DNA from: Rana temporaria
Lineage: Eukaryota > Chordata > Amphibia > Anura > Ranidae
Reading direction: 5' to 3'
NCBI RefSeq assembly: GCF_905171775.1
Contig: NC_053494.1
Coordinates: forward strand, 200,588,498-200,652,497
Length of the DNA stretch: 64,000 nucleotides
Part shown: one piece after another, positions 46,530 through 58,154 of the stretch
Layout of the letters: every line of letters begins with the position of its first letter
Numbering within the stretch: the stretch's first letter is position 1
Program-made: the position numbers and the translations under genes
Notes under the pieces: model-generated
What the model was told of the DNA's origin: nothing
Seen by the model: the letters and a program-made list of their open reading frames with translations, nothing else
Databases searched by the model: none

Positions 46530-47060
46530 AGTGGAGTTCCACCCATAAATATAACATTACATCAGTAGTTTTAAAAAAATGTCATTAGTCCTTTACAATT
46601 TTTTTTTTTTTTTTAGATGCCTTCAAAGTGTTGTTGCTAGGCAGAATAGTTAATCTTCCCACTTCCTGCACCTAGGTGCTTAATGCTTCCTAACCTACAC
46701 CACACAGACTCCTGGGAATGTAGTGGGTGTAACTTTCCAGGAGTCTGTGCACTCCCCAGTCTCAAAGAATCATGTTACTTGGACAGCACAGGTGCTGAAA
46801 CCTGATCTGACACTGCTTGTGCAGCACTGAGCATGTGCCAGATCTGCAAGGCTGAAATCCAGGAAGTCATACAGTCTGGCTTCAGGATGCCCACACTTAA
46901 GATGGCCCCAGTCAATTTCTATTTTATAAAGTGTCTAAATGCTGTAACAACCTAACAAAACGGACCTTAGTTTACAGACTAACTTTACTAGAATACATTA
47001 AGCTTGTGTATTACAGGGGTATTTATATTTAAAAAGTGAAATTGTGGCTGGAACTCCGCT
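46530..47060. mobile_element. TTAA-flanked element in INHA intron, 531 bp, 100 bp from exon 2
   Basis: TTAA at 46526-46529 and 47061-47064. Ends AGTGGAGTTCCACCC and GGCTGGAACTCCGCT. Not a strict full-length palindrome inside. Confidence 0.75.
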
Positions 47061-47081
47061 TTAAGTGATACATAACACAAA

Positions 47082-47758
47082 GGGCTAGACTCACGTACGG
47101 CGGCTTAACTTTTGTGCGGGCGTAGCGTATGTTATTTACGCTACGCCGCTGCAATTTAGATGGGCAAGTGCAGTATTCACAAAGCACTTGCTCCGTAAGT
47201 TGCGGCGGCGTAGCGTAAATTGGCCGGCGTAAGCCCGCCTAATTCAAATGTGGAAGAGGTGGGCATGTTTTATGTAAATTAATCGTGACCTCGCGTAAAT
47301 GACGATTCGAACGAACGGCGCATGCGCCGTCCGTGGACGTATCCCAGTGCGCATGCTCCAAATCACGTCGCAAATAGTCAATGCTTTCGACGTGAACAGC
47401 CCCATTCACGGACGAGTTACGCAAACAACGTAAAATGTGAAAAGTTTGACGGCTGTCTGACGTCCATACTTAGCATTGGCTGCGCCATTTTTTTGGTGGT
47501 TTATCTTTACGCCTGGAAACGCCTTCCGTAAACTGCATATCTTTACTGCGACAGCCGTGCGTACGTTCGTGAATAGGCGTATCTTGCTGATTTACATATT
47601 CTAGGCGAAAATCAGCGTACACGCCCCTAGCGGCCAGAGTAAATAGACATCTAAGATACGATGGTGTAGGAGACTTACGCCGGTCGTATCTTAGCAACAT
47701 TTAAGCGTATCTCAATTTGAGCATACGCTTAAATATATGACGGCGCGGATTCGGACTT
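47082..47758. mobile_element. Fold-back element 'GGGCTAGACTCACGTACGG'
   Basis: Left end GGGCTAGACTCACG. The right boundary is weaker (GCGCGGATTCGG). Interior arms GGCGTAGCGTAAATTGGCC and CGTAAGTTGCGGC type. Same family as 28408. Confidence 0.6.
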
Positions 47759-48870
47759 ACGATTTGATTCCAGAAGAGGGACAGGCACAAATAAGGGACA
47801 ACTTGAGGGGAGCCCTGTAATCGGCCCCAGGGCCAGTTCAGCCCTGCTCCTGGCTCTCCCTGGCGATTCCAGGGGGGGGGGGGGGGGGCAAACGACCCCC
47901 CTTGCCCTATGGAGCGGACGCCCATGCAGAGATCTACTGCTCCCTGTCATTGGGAGCAGTGATCTCTGTAATGTTCTATGTAGCCCACCCCCCACAGTTA
48001 GAATCACCCTAGGGACAAACTTAACCCCTTGATCGCTCCCTATTGTTTAACTCATTCCCTGACAGTGTCATTTACACATGATCATTGCATTTTTATAGCA
48101 CTGATTGCTGTATAAATGACAATGAATACAATTATCCCTTATTTTGTAGACGCTATAACTTTTGCGCAAACCAATAAATATACGCCTATTGCTTTTTTTT
48201 TTTTTTTTAAACATGTAGAAGAATACATATCGTCCTAAACTGAGAAAAAATTTTTTTTTATATATATTTTGGTGATATTTATTATAGCAAAAAGTAAAAA
48301 ATATTGTTTTTTTTCAAAAACATTATTACCTCCTGCTCCTTTTTGGGGGAAACATTGGGACAAGGTGCTTTGCAAAGTTAAGGAGGCCTTGCTGCCCCCC
48401 TTCTAAGGTACCCCCATAACGCTAAAAGGCATGTGGAGTGGAATGGTCTGGTATGGGGGGGGGGGTTGCACGCTTACTGCCCTCCCTTGCCATCCATCCT
48501 GCATGCCTGTTTGCTGGTTGGAATCCTAAGTGGAACACCACGCCAACGCCAATAATTACCATATAACCTCAGAGGGACTTTCTGTGTCAGGTGACATATT
48601 GTTAAATTTTAAACCAGCCCTGTCCTGGTATATAATTTACAATACAAATAGATCCTCACCGCTGTAAATAGCACACAGGTGTAATTATTTGCACATATAA
48701 TTATGCGCGATGCGCGGCTTTTAGCGCTTTTATATTTTTTTTTACACTGAATTCAATACACTCCAATATCTGCGATGTTTGGGGCTAATTTACAGTTTTC
48801 TCAATCATAAACAGCGACCCTGCTGGCGAGTTTGGCATCCTGATTTTTTTCCGCATTCACCTAACATTTA
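47759..48870. other. Repeat fragments and unassigned sequence
   Basis: 47866-47935 (TTGCCCTATGGAGCGGACGC) matches 59140-59185. 47985-48310 carries body parts of the large TTAA-type repeat (TATCCCTTATTTTGTAGACG). 48310-48870 is unassigned. Confidence 0.4.
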
Positions 48871-48871
48871 C

Positions 48872-49393
48872 CGTATTTATCGGGCTATAACGCACCCCGG
48901 CGTATAGCGCGCACCCCCGAACTTGAAGGAAAATTCCTGCAAAAAAAAAAAAAAAAAATACTTACAGTTTGGATGCCCCTCGTCGGTGTCTTGCACGTCT
49001 TCCATCGCGTCCTGCCCGTCGTCCATCGCGTCCTGCCTGTCGTCCATCGGCGGCCTCGTCCGGTCCGGCGTCCTTCGTTGTGTCCTCCACGCTCGATCCC
49101 CGCTTCCCGCGCTGTGTTCGAACCACTGCGCCGACATATACCGAGCGCAGTACACTCGGGCATAGTCTGGCGGGCTCGGCTCCTCTCGCGTAAAGGACGT
49201 ACAGGACGCACAGGACGTGACCGCGAGAGGAGCCAAGCCTGCCAGACTATACCCGAGTGTACTGCACTCGGTATATGTCGGCGCAGTGGTTCGAACACAG
49301 CGCGGGAAGCGGGTATCGGCATATATCGCGCACCCACGATTTTGCCCTGATTTTCAGGGCAAAAAAGTGCGCGGTATACGCTGAAAAAAAAGG
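48872..49393. mobile_element. 'CCGTATTTATCG' fold-back element, about 520 bp
   Basis: Left CCGTATTTATCGGGCTATAA and a degraded right end GCGCGGTATACGCTG. Long complementary arms around 49195 with GAGAGGAGCC. Fuller relative at 54494-54989. Open frames of 100-236 residues come from the arms and have no known similarity. Confidence 0.65.
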
Positions 49394-49671
49394 TACTTGT
49401 CAAATCACATGCCAAATTGATGGTTATTGCCGGCAATGGAACCGCCTGAATCGGTGCAACACGAACTTTGCAGCGCTGCACCGATTCCAAAAAGTAGTTT
49501 CTGTAGTACTTTTGGTGACTTTGGGGTGCGATTTGTATAGACATCTGTGCAGGAACTCGCACAGGAAATCTCCCCCCGGCCATAGAGGTGATCAAAGATG
49601 ATCTAGTCTTTGATCACCTCCTTAACCAGCCGGCCGCATCGTTGGATCGTTTCTGACTTCACTTTGGTTGG
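49394..49671. other. Fragment of 'GCACCGATTC' repeat and a short palindrome
   Basis: GGCAATGGAACCGCCTGAATC resembles the interior of the fold-back at 16793. A hairpin GAGGTGATCAAAGA/TCTTTGATCACCTC lies near 49585-49621. Confidence 0.4.
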
Positions 49672-49675
49672 TTAA

Positions 49676-50668
49676 CCACTACCCGACGGCCGTACGACTT
49701 TATACGGCCGCGGGGTGGTTCTGAATCTCTAACAGGCCGTAAAAAGACGGCCTGCGCGCGCATCCAGTGGGGCGGGCGCGCGTGCGCGACCGACGGCGGC
49801 GCGCGCGTGCTCGTCGCATCGCTGAGATGCCGATGCGAGTGCCTGGCGGCCGTGATGTCCGCCAGGGACTCGGGATCGGCGGCTACAGGGACAAGGCGTG
49901 GAGCTCTGTGTGTAAACACCGAGATCCATGTCCTGTCAGGGGAGAGAGGAGACCGAACTGTGTCCCTTGTACATAGGGACACAGATCGGTCACCTCCCCC
50001 AGTCACCCCCTCCACCTAGTTAGAACACAATTTAGGGTACACATTTAACCCCTTCCTCACCCCCTTCAATGCCAGTCACATTTATACAGTAATTAGTGCA
50101 TATTTATAGCACTGATCGCTGTATAAATGTGAATGACGCCAAAAATGTGTCAAAAGTGTCCGATGTGTCCGCCATAATGTCGCATAATGTTGCAGTCACG
50201 AAAAAAAATGCTGATCGCCGCCATTAGTTGTAAAAAAAAAAAAATAATAATAATAATAATAATTCTGTGCCCTATTTTGTAAGCGCAATAACTTTTGCGC
50301 AAACCAGACGCTTCTTGCGATTTTTTTAAAAAAAATTTCCCCCAAAAATATGTAGAAGAATACGTATCGCCTAGACTGAGAATTTTTTTTTTTTTTTTTA
50401 ATTGGGCTATTTATTATAGCAACAAGTAAAAAATATTGTTTTTTTTCCAAAATTGTCGCTCTATTTTTGTTTATAGCGCAAAAAATAAAAACAGCAGAGG
50501 CTATCAAATACCACCAAAAGAAAGCTCTATTTGTGGGGAAAAAAGGACGTCAATTTTGTTTGGGAGCCACGTCGCACGACCGCGCAATTGTCAGTTAAAG
50601 TGACGCAGTGCCACAAGCTGAAATTTCACCTGGTCAGGAAGGGGTATATGTGCCCAGTAAGGAAGTGG
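49676..50668. mobile_element. TTAA-flanked 'CCACT...AGTGG' repeat, 993 bp
   Basis: TTAA at 49672-49675 and 50669-50672. Ends CCACTACCCGACGGCC and GTAAGGAAGTGG, with the family's conserved body. Includes (AAT)n at about 50244-50262. Confidence 0.7.
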
Positions 50669-50785
50669 TTAATATGCATGCTAACTCCGGATCAGTGCAA
50701 GCAATCAGGATTGACAAGAATGTTATGTCATCATGATGTTTCTGATACAAATGTTACTAATTTGAGCTCTTTAGCAGATATATAG

Positions 50786-51676
50786 CGGATTCACACACCA
50801 CTGGCGCCGACGTATCTCAAGATACGCCATCGTAAGTACAAATGTGCGCCGTCATATCTATGCGCCGACCCACAAACTAAGATACGCCTAAAAATAGGCT
50901 TCATCTGACCGACGTAACTTGCCTACGCCGGCGGAGAGTGAGCGCATATTTACGCTGGACGTATTTGGCGCTCCCATTCATTTTCTATGCACATATGCAA
51001 ATGAGGGAGATATACGCCGATTCACAAACGTACTTGCGCCCGACGGTTTGCGTAAGTCGTACATCCGGCGTAAAGTTATTCCCCATATTCACCGTCGTAT
51101 CTTAGGCTGCAATTTCAGGCTGGCCGCTAGGTGGCGCTTCCGTATGTTTACGCAAATTAGGTAGATACGGCGATTCAGAAACGTACGTCCCGCCGGCGCA
51201 TTTTTTTACGTCGTTTACGTTTGGCTTTTTCCGCCGTATAGTTACCCCTGCTATATGAGGCGTAGCTAATGTTAAGTATGGCCGTCGTTCCCGAATAGGG
51301 CTGGACGTAATTTACGTTCACGTCGAAAGCAATGACGTTTTGCGGCGGATTTTTCGAGCATGCGCAAACGTCAAATACGCGGGGTCAACTGCAATTTAAA
51401 TAAAACACGCCCCCTACATCCCCATTTGAATTAGGCGGCCTTACGCCGCAACACATACGTTACGCCGCTGTAACTAAGGGCGCAAGTTCTTTCTAAATAC
51501 AGAACTTGCGCCCAAAGTTAGAGCGGCGTAACGTATCGGAGATACATTACACCAGCAGAAAGATGCGCGCATCTTTCTGAATCTGGCCCCTTGTCTCTCT
51601 GCGCTGCGTCGGCGTAGCGTAAAAAAGATACGCTACGGCGGCATAAATATGCGCCGATGTATGTGAATCCGGGCCA
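50786..51676. mobile_element. Composite of fold-back 'GGATTCACAC' repeats
   Basis: Starts CGGATTCACACACCAC. A right end GAATCTGGCCCC lies at about 51579-51590 and another, GTGAATCCGGGCC, at 51663-51676. Hairpins of TACGCCGGCG type throughout. Probably one element inserted in or beside a relative. Confidence 0.55.
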
Positions 51677-52390
51677 TAATATCTATCTCAGCATGACACT
51701 GCAGCTGTAACTGTAGGTAGAAGACCACATTGTCTACTGGAGCTAGCATTATGCTGACATCTAGTGGTGAGTTTTTATAGCTACACTAGCTTCTTCTTTT
51801 ACAGTTTTTCTCCATTGTTTTGGCTCATTTCTTGAAACAGAAATGACATTCTCAAAACAACATGGACAAATCTCCAAACCACTTCGCAATTGTTCACAAC
51901 TGAATGGCATTTCTCATTCATTTCATCAAATTGCAAATGTCTCAGTACATGTCTCACTTTCTCAGTACATCTTTCAAATGATTTAGTACAAGTAGCCTAC
52001 ATTTAGCACAATTTCCAATTGAATAGATCTTGTTGATCTAAACTGATTGTCATTTCTTCAGTCTAATGGTCGTTCTCTCCAAAATGTGTCAGCGTAATTT
52101 CATTGTTTAAGTCATCACATGCACAATAGTCTGTTCAATTGTCAAAATGATTCAGGAACATAATACCATGAATACCATATATGAATCTCTTGGAACATTT
52201 GATAAAATGATTACAGCAATTGACAGTCGGGTGCAACTAGAACTTGACTAACGAAGGAGGAGTTGGAGTTGGTCTCAGATGACCAATCAAACAGTATGTT
52301 TAGTTACTGTACCTGACAGGTGCTGTCCATATACATGCCAAACATGTATATATAGAGCTTGACCATGCGGGAGCAGTACAATTTCTGAAC

Positions 52391-52610
52391 ATGGAGTCAT
52401 CTGGCCAAGTAAATGAACAATGGCAACTGTCTGCTCGATGAAGAAGAAGAGGAGGAGGAGTAAGGGTGTGTGGTGGTGGAATAGGGGGAAGAGGCCGAGG
52501 ATCACGAAGACACCATGCTGTCCCTGATGAAATTCGGCCACAATTATAGACCATGTCATCAACCATGGCCTCACAATCAATGATGGAATTATATAATGTA
52601 TAGGACAGGA
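52391..52610 (+). pseudogene. Transposase N-terminal part (HTH region), broken
   Basis: Starts at ATG 52391 but has an early stop. Further on, GRGRGSRRHHAVPDEIR is followed, after a frameshift, by IIDHVINHGLT, the helix-turn-helix lead typical of this IS630/Tc1-like transposase family. Later frame is lost, and the gene is interrupted by inserts before the catalytic part. Confidence 0.65.
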
Positions 52611-52662
52611 CACTGTGCATAGAGCAACAAATATGTTTATTCATTTACATATTCATTTAGTG

Positions 52663-52847
52663 CAGTGTTTCTCAATTCCAGTCCTCAGGCCCCCCCAACA
52701 GGTCAGGTTTTCAGGATTTCCCTCAGATGAAAAGGCTGTGGTGATTACTAAGGCAGTGAAACTGATCAAATCACCTGTGCAAAATAATGGAAATCCTGAA
52801 AACCTGACCTGTTGGGGGGGCCTGAGGACTGGAATTGAGAAACACTG
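52663..52847. mobile_element. hAT-type fold-back element, 185 bp, perfect 8-bp duplication, in the transposon
   Basis: Ends CAGTGTTTCTCAATTCCAGT and ACTGGAATTGAGAAACACTG are perfect inverses. The duplication is ATTTAGTG at 52655-52662 and 52848-52855. Inner arms CCAACAGGTCAGGTTTTCAG also pair. Confidence 0.95.
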
Positions 52848-52941
52848 ATTTAGTGTGTGTGATAGGCCTACAGTATTACAGTATCTTACCTCAGTGGGAT
52901 GTTACGTAGGATACTAACAATGACATGAAAAATATTGTAGA

Positions 52942-53472
52942 TGTAGCGCCTGTGTACTTCCAAGTACCGGTGCTATTACTGTAAAAGTTAAGGGATAATC
53001 AGAGTGTAGTTGACTCTGATTCTGATTGCAATTTTACAAAGGGTCTCTGTTTCAGCTGGGCTGTGCTGCTGGTCCATTCTGTGGTTGCTGGGGTGTCATA
53101 CCACCCCGGGGGGACAGTGGAGTCCAGGCTGGGGTGCCTCTTGCCAGCAGCCAATCGGGAGGGAGTTTATCTCGCGGGGCATGCTGGGGGAGGGTACTTC
53201 TGGAGCAGACGCCATTGAGGCGGGGTTCTTTTCCTGAGGTGGCACCCACCTTTAGGGTGACCACACATCACGGCCCCCCGGCGAGATGGCCTACCAGACA
53301 GGGGTGCGCGTGCCACGCGGTGTTCCTGGTTCCAGGACCATGTTGGCCCGGAACATTTAAAGCTGTGGCGGGGCCCCAGTATTCGACTGGGTCCCCAATT
53401 CTGAGAAGAACATGTACCCCAGGTTTGGAACCACTGGAATACTGGCCAATAGTATATTGAACTTGTGGAACA
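52942..53472. mobile_element. Solo-LTR-like insertion, about 531 bp
   Basis: Begins TGTAGCGCCTGTG and ends TTGTGGAACA (TG...CA). TAGA occurs on both sides (52938-52941, 53473-53476). It separates the transposase N-terminal part from the catalytic part. No coding region. The LTR reading is inference from the ends and the duplication only. Confidence 0.4.
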
Positions 53473-53567
53473 TAGAACATTCCTATGTAGCTGTCTGTAA
53501 CTCTAGTGTATGACTCTTCTGTATGACTGATTTGATGTTTTCTTTTTTTACTCTATTGTAGAGAATA

Positions 53568-54346
53568 ATGGCACTGGAAGGAAACGAGACCTCTCGCATA
53601 CCCGTGTATGTGGATGAGGCTGGCTTCAACCTGGCCAAGGGCCAAAGACGTGGCCGTAATTTTATTGGCCACCGGGCCACGGTGGATGTCCCAGGCCAGC
53701 GAGGGGGCAATATAACTATGTGTGCTGCCATTTCTGAGAATGGTGTGGCCACTCACATCCCCAGTTTTGGCCCATACAATACACAGAAGCTCCTGATCTT
53801 TTTGGACCGCCTTCATTTGGATTTGATCCCTGAAAATGAGAGAGGTCTCATACGGCCTCACCTACCACAAAATATAATTGTATGGGACAATGTGAATTTT
53901 CACCATGGCTCGCTTATCAGGGCCTGGTTCACTGCTCATCCAAGGATGGATATGGTGTTCCTACCACCTTACTCTCCTTTCCTCAATACTATTGAGGAGT
54001 TTTTCTCTGCTTGGATGTGGAGAGTGTATGAGCATCGGGCTCAAGATCAGAGGTCCCTGATCCAATGGACGCTGCCTGTGAGGATATTACAGGAGATCAG
54101 TGTAGGGGATGGTTGGGACATGCACGCTGTTTCTTCCCTCGTTGCATCACAAGGGAGGATATTACAGGAGATCAGTGTAGGGGATGGTTGCAACATGCAC
54201 ACCGTTTCTTCCCTCGTTGCATCGCAAGGGAGAATATACGCTGTGATGTTGACGAAAATCTGTGGCCAGACAGACAGCAGCGTGTGGATGGGCAGGAGGG
54301 TGAGGATGGTGGACAGGAGAGGGAGGGTGAGGACAGCGACCAGTAA
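53568..54346 (+). pseudogene. DDE transposase catalytic domain, frameshifted, with 75-bp internal duplication
   Basis: The frame from 53568 encodes a DDE_3-type domain: VYVDEAGFNLAKGQ (first Asp), IVWDNVNFHH (second Asp) and PPYSPFLNTIEEFFSAW (Glu, 35 residues after the second Asp). Near 54065 one base appears lost: the frame shifts and the true continuation is in the next frame (MDAACEDITGDQCRGW ... ENLWPD, stop at 54346). Units 54080-54154 and 54155-54229 are a 75-bp tandem duplication (25 codons). All three catalytic residues remain, but the frameshift and the distant N-terminus make the product unlikely to work. Confidence 0.85.
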
Positions 54347-54493
54347 AGAGATGTTACAGTAGTTGTAAAACTCCAGCTTTATTTACAGCATTGTAGGCTA
54401 AATGTAATTTTCCTTGTTTCATGTTTGTGCATTTATATTTCCGTATATATTATGCTGTATACATTTTATTTTTACTCTGAAGTATGGAAGTTA

Positions 54494-54989
54494 CCGTATT
54501 TATCGCGATATAACGCGCTCCCGCGTATACCGCGCACCCCTAAAGTTGCCCCGAATCCTGTGGAAAAAACGTTTTTTTTTTTACTTACGGTTTTGGTGTC
54601 TTGCGCGGCGTCCATCGGCGGCCTCGTCGGGTCCGGCGGCCGTCTGCAGCTTCGGGTGTCCTCTTCGTCGGGTCCGGCGTCCTTCTGCGGCGTCCTCGCG
54701 TCCTCCCCGCACAGAGTTTGAATACTGCGCCGACATATACCGAGCGCAGTACACTCGTGTATCGTCGGGCAGGCTCGGCAACTCTCGCGCTGACGTCCTG
54801 TACGCTCAGGACGTCAGCGCGAGAGGCGCCGAGACTGCCCGAAGATACACGAGTGTACTGCGTTCGGTATATGCCGGCGCAGTATTCAAACTCGTGGCGG
54901 GAAAGTGGGTATTGGCGTATACCGCGCACCCACGATTTTGCCCTGATTTTCAGGGCAAAATAGTGCGCGATATACGCCGATAAATATGG
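54494..54989. mobile_element. 'CCGTATTTATCGCG' fold-back element, 496 bp, TA-flanked
   Basis: TA at 54492-54493 and 54990-54991. Ends CCGTATTTATCGCGATATA and ...TATACGCCGATAAATATGG. Long arms meet near 54795 (CTGACGTCCTGTACGCTCAG). Frames here are arm artefacts. Confidence 0.75.
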
Positions 54990-55642
54990 TACTTTGTGTG
55001 TGAATGATAATGGTTACAATACTGTAAAGTAATTTTTCCTTGGCAGTATGAGTGCAGTGTGTGATGTCAAACCTTGGAGGCGACTCTTACCCTAAAATCT
55101 TTTCTTTTTTTTCAGTTTTATACACAATTGTATTCAATTAGCTAGACAAAAACTGTACAGTAACCATTGTCAATGAAGGACTGGGCTAAGACTGAAAGGT
55201 GGACATGAGGGATATTTCAATGGTCCTCTGCCATAGAGACAAAACATCTAAACATTTTGACTTGCGGTGCTTACACAATGCCAAAGGGGTGAAGCATTTT
55301 GGGGGCACTGACTATTTGAATGAGAAAGAAATTTAGTTTTGACACATGAGTAAACTGTTTTGGGAAAGATATGAACTTTTGAAGGTGAACCATGGTGTTG
55401 TGCCGAACCATCCAGGTTATTTTGGCAAAAGTACCAAGAGAGCTGAGAACGTCCGGTCTGTATCAAGAAATGAGCCAAAGCAATTGAGAAGAATCTTTGC
55501 CATTTTGAGGGCATTGACTCTTTATATGGGAAATGAATATGGTTTTGAAGCAAGAGTGAACAGTTTTGGGAGAGATATGAGCTTTTGCACATGAGTTATA
55601 GTGTTGTGCTGAACTGTAAGACTGTTATGCCAAATGATCTGA

Positions 55643-56069
55643 TGCCCCGTACACACCATCACTTTATGTGATGAAAAAAAATGACGTTTTTAAAAACGTC
55701 ACTTTAATTGACTGTGTGTGGGGGAAAACGTTGTTTTATGTCTTGTAAAAAACGACCAAAAAAAATTGAAGCATGCTTCAATTTTATGTGTCGTTTTTCA
55801 AAAGTGCACTTTTTACTTCACAGAAATTGACCGTGTGTAGCAAAAAACGTCGTTTTGTAAGACGTTTTTTCATCCACGAATGCCCAGAAGCAACTTCAAT
55901 GGTAAAACGTGGTGGAACGTAACCTCACTTTGCAAGAACATTGTGAGAAAAACGATGGTGTGTAGGCAACTTCGTCTTTGAAAATTGAAGTTTCAAAAAC
56001 GTCATTTTTTACTTCACAGAAAGTGTCGTTTTTTTTCATCACATAAAGTGATGGTGTGTATGCGGCATT
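55643..56069. mobile_element. Fold-back element 'GTACACACCATCACTTTATG'
   Basis: CCCCGTACACACCATCACTT on the left and AAGTGATGGTGTGTATGCGG on the right. Interior repeated AAAACGTC / GACGTTTT pairs. It sits inside the transposon just before its right end. Confidence 0.75.
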
Positions 56070-56139
56070 AGAGTTTTGAGAATGTAATTTCTGTTTCAAG
56101 AAATGAGCCAAAACAATAGAGAAAAACTGTAATCATTTT

Positions 56140-56712
56140 TTTTTTTACTAGTATTTTTTTTCATGACTGCGACATTATGGCGGACACATCGGACACTTTT
56201 GACACATTTTTGAGACCGTTATCATTTTCACAGCGAAAAGTGCTTTAAAAATGCATTGATTACTGTGAAAATGACAATGGCAGTGAAGGGGTTAACCACT
56301 AGGGGGCTCTAAGGGGTTAAGTTTGCCCTAAGGGAGTGATTCTTACTGTAGGGGGGCGTGGGGGACAGACGATCAGTGACACTGCCACAGAGAAGAACGG
56401 GGAAGGTGTGTTTACACTCACCTCTGCCCGTTCTTCAGCTCCCGATTGCAGGACACCGATGGCGATCGGGTCCACAGGTCCCTTGGGCGTGGTCACGGAG
56501 CTTTGGACCGGGTCGCGAGCGCGCCACCGGCATATGGTGCGTGACCCACGGCTGGACACTTAAAGGGCAACGTACCTGTACGTGCTTGTGCCCAGCCATG
56601 CCATTCTGCCGACGTATATCGGCGTTAGAGTGAATGAAGGGTTCAGGGAACCCCCGTAGACCCTGAAACACCGACAGTAAAGGTGGGCCGGCGTTAGGCG
56701 GTCCTTAAGTGG
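56140..56712. mobile_element. Truncated large TTAA-type repeat
   Basis: Contains CATGACTGCGACATTATGGC and ATGGCGGACACATCGGACAC (the family body read in reverse) and ends GTCCTTAAGTGG|TTAA. The left end is absent. Confidence 0.55.
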
Positions 56713-56716
56713 TTAA

Positions 56717-57160
56717 CTGAAACCGAAGCCTGCGATGTCCCAGATTTCCTCGCCTCCACGAAGCGTCCATCTTCCTTCCGGGGGTCGCAGGAGCCACCAG
56801 TCAGGGCATGACCTTTACTGGAAACGGCACGGCATGACCTTTCTAAAGTGCGCATGCGCCGCATACATCGGAGCATGCGCAGAAGAAATCCTCATTCGGG
56901 CAATAGTAATTATCTCCTAAACCATGTAGGTTCAGGAGATATTTCTAGCACCTACAGGTAAGCCTTAATCTGCGGAGGGCCCCCCAAATTACTAGAGGCC
57001 CCGCCTGGTATGAAGTCATTTTCAGCCCCTCACCCCGCTTCTCAACTCATTGGCTGCATGGCAGAAGAGGTAAGAAGTCAGCACCCCCCGCTTCTCACTT
57101 TAATGTAAGATGTAATTTCCGACAGCAGAACACCCCCTCCCCCCGCTTCTCAACTTTAAT
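56717..57160. other. Unassigned sequence, part of the inverted duplication
   Basis: 57120-57160 (ACAGCAGAACACCCCCTCCC ... CAACTTTAAT) is found inverted at about 61279-61320. The rest is unassigned; CACCTACAGGTAAGCC at 56949-56964 is a common frog-repeat string. Confidence 0.45.
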
Positions 57161-58154
57161 CTTTAACCCCTTCCCGACCTCCTCATGTAAATATACGTCA
57201 GCAGAATGGCACGGACAGGCACATGTACGTGCTCTGCTTGACGTGGGTCGGGGGTCCGATCGGGACCCCCCCCCCGCTACATGCGGCGGGCAGATTCCCA
57301 CGGGGAGCGATCCAGGACGACGGCGCGGCTATTCGTTTATAGCCGCTCCGTCGCGATCGCTCCCCGGAGCTGAAGAACGGGGAGAGCCGTATGTAAACAC
57401 GGCTTCCCCGTGCTTCACTGTGGCGCTGCATCGATCGAGTGATCCCTTTTATAGGGAGACTCGATCGATGACGTCATTCCTACAGCCACACCCCCCTACA
57501 GTTGTAAACACACACTAGGTGAAACATAACTCCTACAGCGCCCCCTGTGGTTAACTCCCAAACTGCAACTGTCATTTTCACAATAAACAATGCAATTTAA
57601 ATGCATTTTTTGCTGTGAAAATGACAATGGTCCCAAAAATGTGTCAAAATTGTCCGAAGTGTCCGCCATAATGTCGCAGTCACGAAAAAAAATCGCTGAT
57701 CGCCGCCATTAGTAGTAAAAAAAAATAATGAATAAAAATGCAATAAAACTATCCCCTATTTTGTAAATGCTATAAATTTTGCGCAAACCAATCGATACCC
57801 GCTTATTGCGATTTTTTTTACCAAAAATAGGTAGAAGAATACGTATCGGCCTAAACTGAGGGAAAAAAAATTTTATATATGTTTTTTGGGGGATATTTAT
57901 TATAGCAAAAAGTAAAAAATATTGCATTTTTTTCAAAATTGTCGCTCTATTTTTGTTTAAAGCGCAAAAAATAAAAACCGCAGAGGTGATCAAATACCAC
58001 CAAAAGAAAGCTCTATTTGTGGGGGAAAAAGGACGCCACTTTTGTTTGGGAGCCGCGTCGCACGACCGCGCAATTGTCAGTTAAAGCGACGCAGTGCCGA
58101 ATTGTAAAAACCCCTTGGGTCATGTAGCAGCATATTGGTCCGGTCCTTAAGTGG
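57161..58154. mobile_element. TTAA-targeted large repeat, 994 bp, with identifiable empty site elsewhere
   Basis: Right end GGTCCGGTCCTTAAGTGG|TTAATG. The left end follows CTTTAATCTTTAA. The duplicated flank at 61.28 kb lacks this element and reads CAACTTTAATGTGACATG, so the target was TTAA(T). The body has GTCCGCCATAATGTCGCAGT and GGGAGCCGCGTCGCACGACC, and a strong hairpin near 57310-57365. Confidence 0.8.

Larger units (their letters stand above)
51802..56129 (+). mobile_element. IS630/Tc1-like DDE transposon, 4.3 kb, with four nested insertions
   Basis: TA at 51800-51801 and 56130-56131. Inverted ends of about 55 bp: CAGTTTTTCTCCATTGTTTT ... at left, complement ... AAAACAATAGAGAAAAACTG at right, with only a few mismatches. 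Sub-terminal repeats such as CAAGAAATGAGCCAAAGCAA (about 55464-55490) echo the ends. It carries a decayed transposase (52391-54346) and, inside, a hAT element (52663-52847), a solo-LTR-like insert (52942-53472), a fold-back (54494-54989) and another fold-back (55643-56069). It lies in INHA intron 1 on the opposite strand. Confidence 0.85.

Noticed and set aside
48885..49595. A 236-residue open frame on the - strand
   Set aside because: It spans both arms of a fold-back element and its flank; Arg-rich arm translations are artefacts.
54414..54983. A 189-residue open frame on the + strand
   Set aside because: Runs through a fold-back element's arms; sequence mirrors itself on the other strand.
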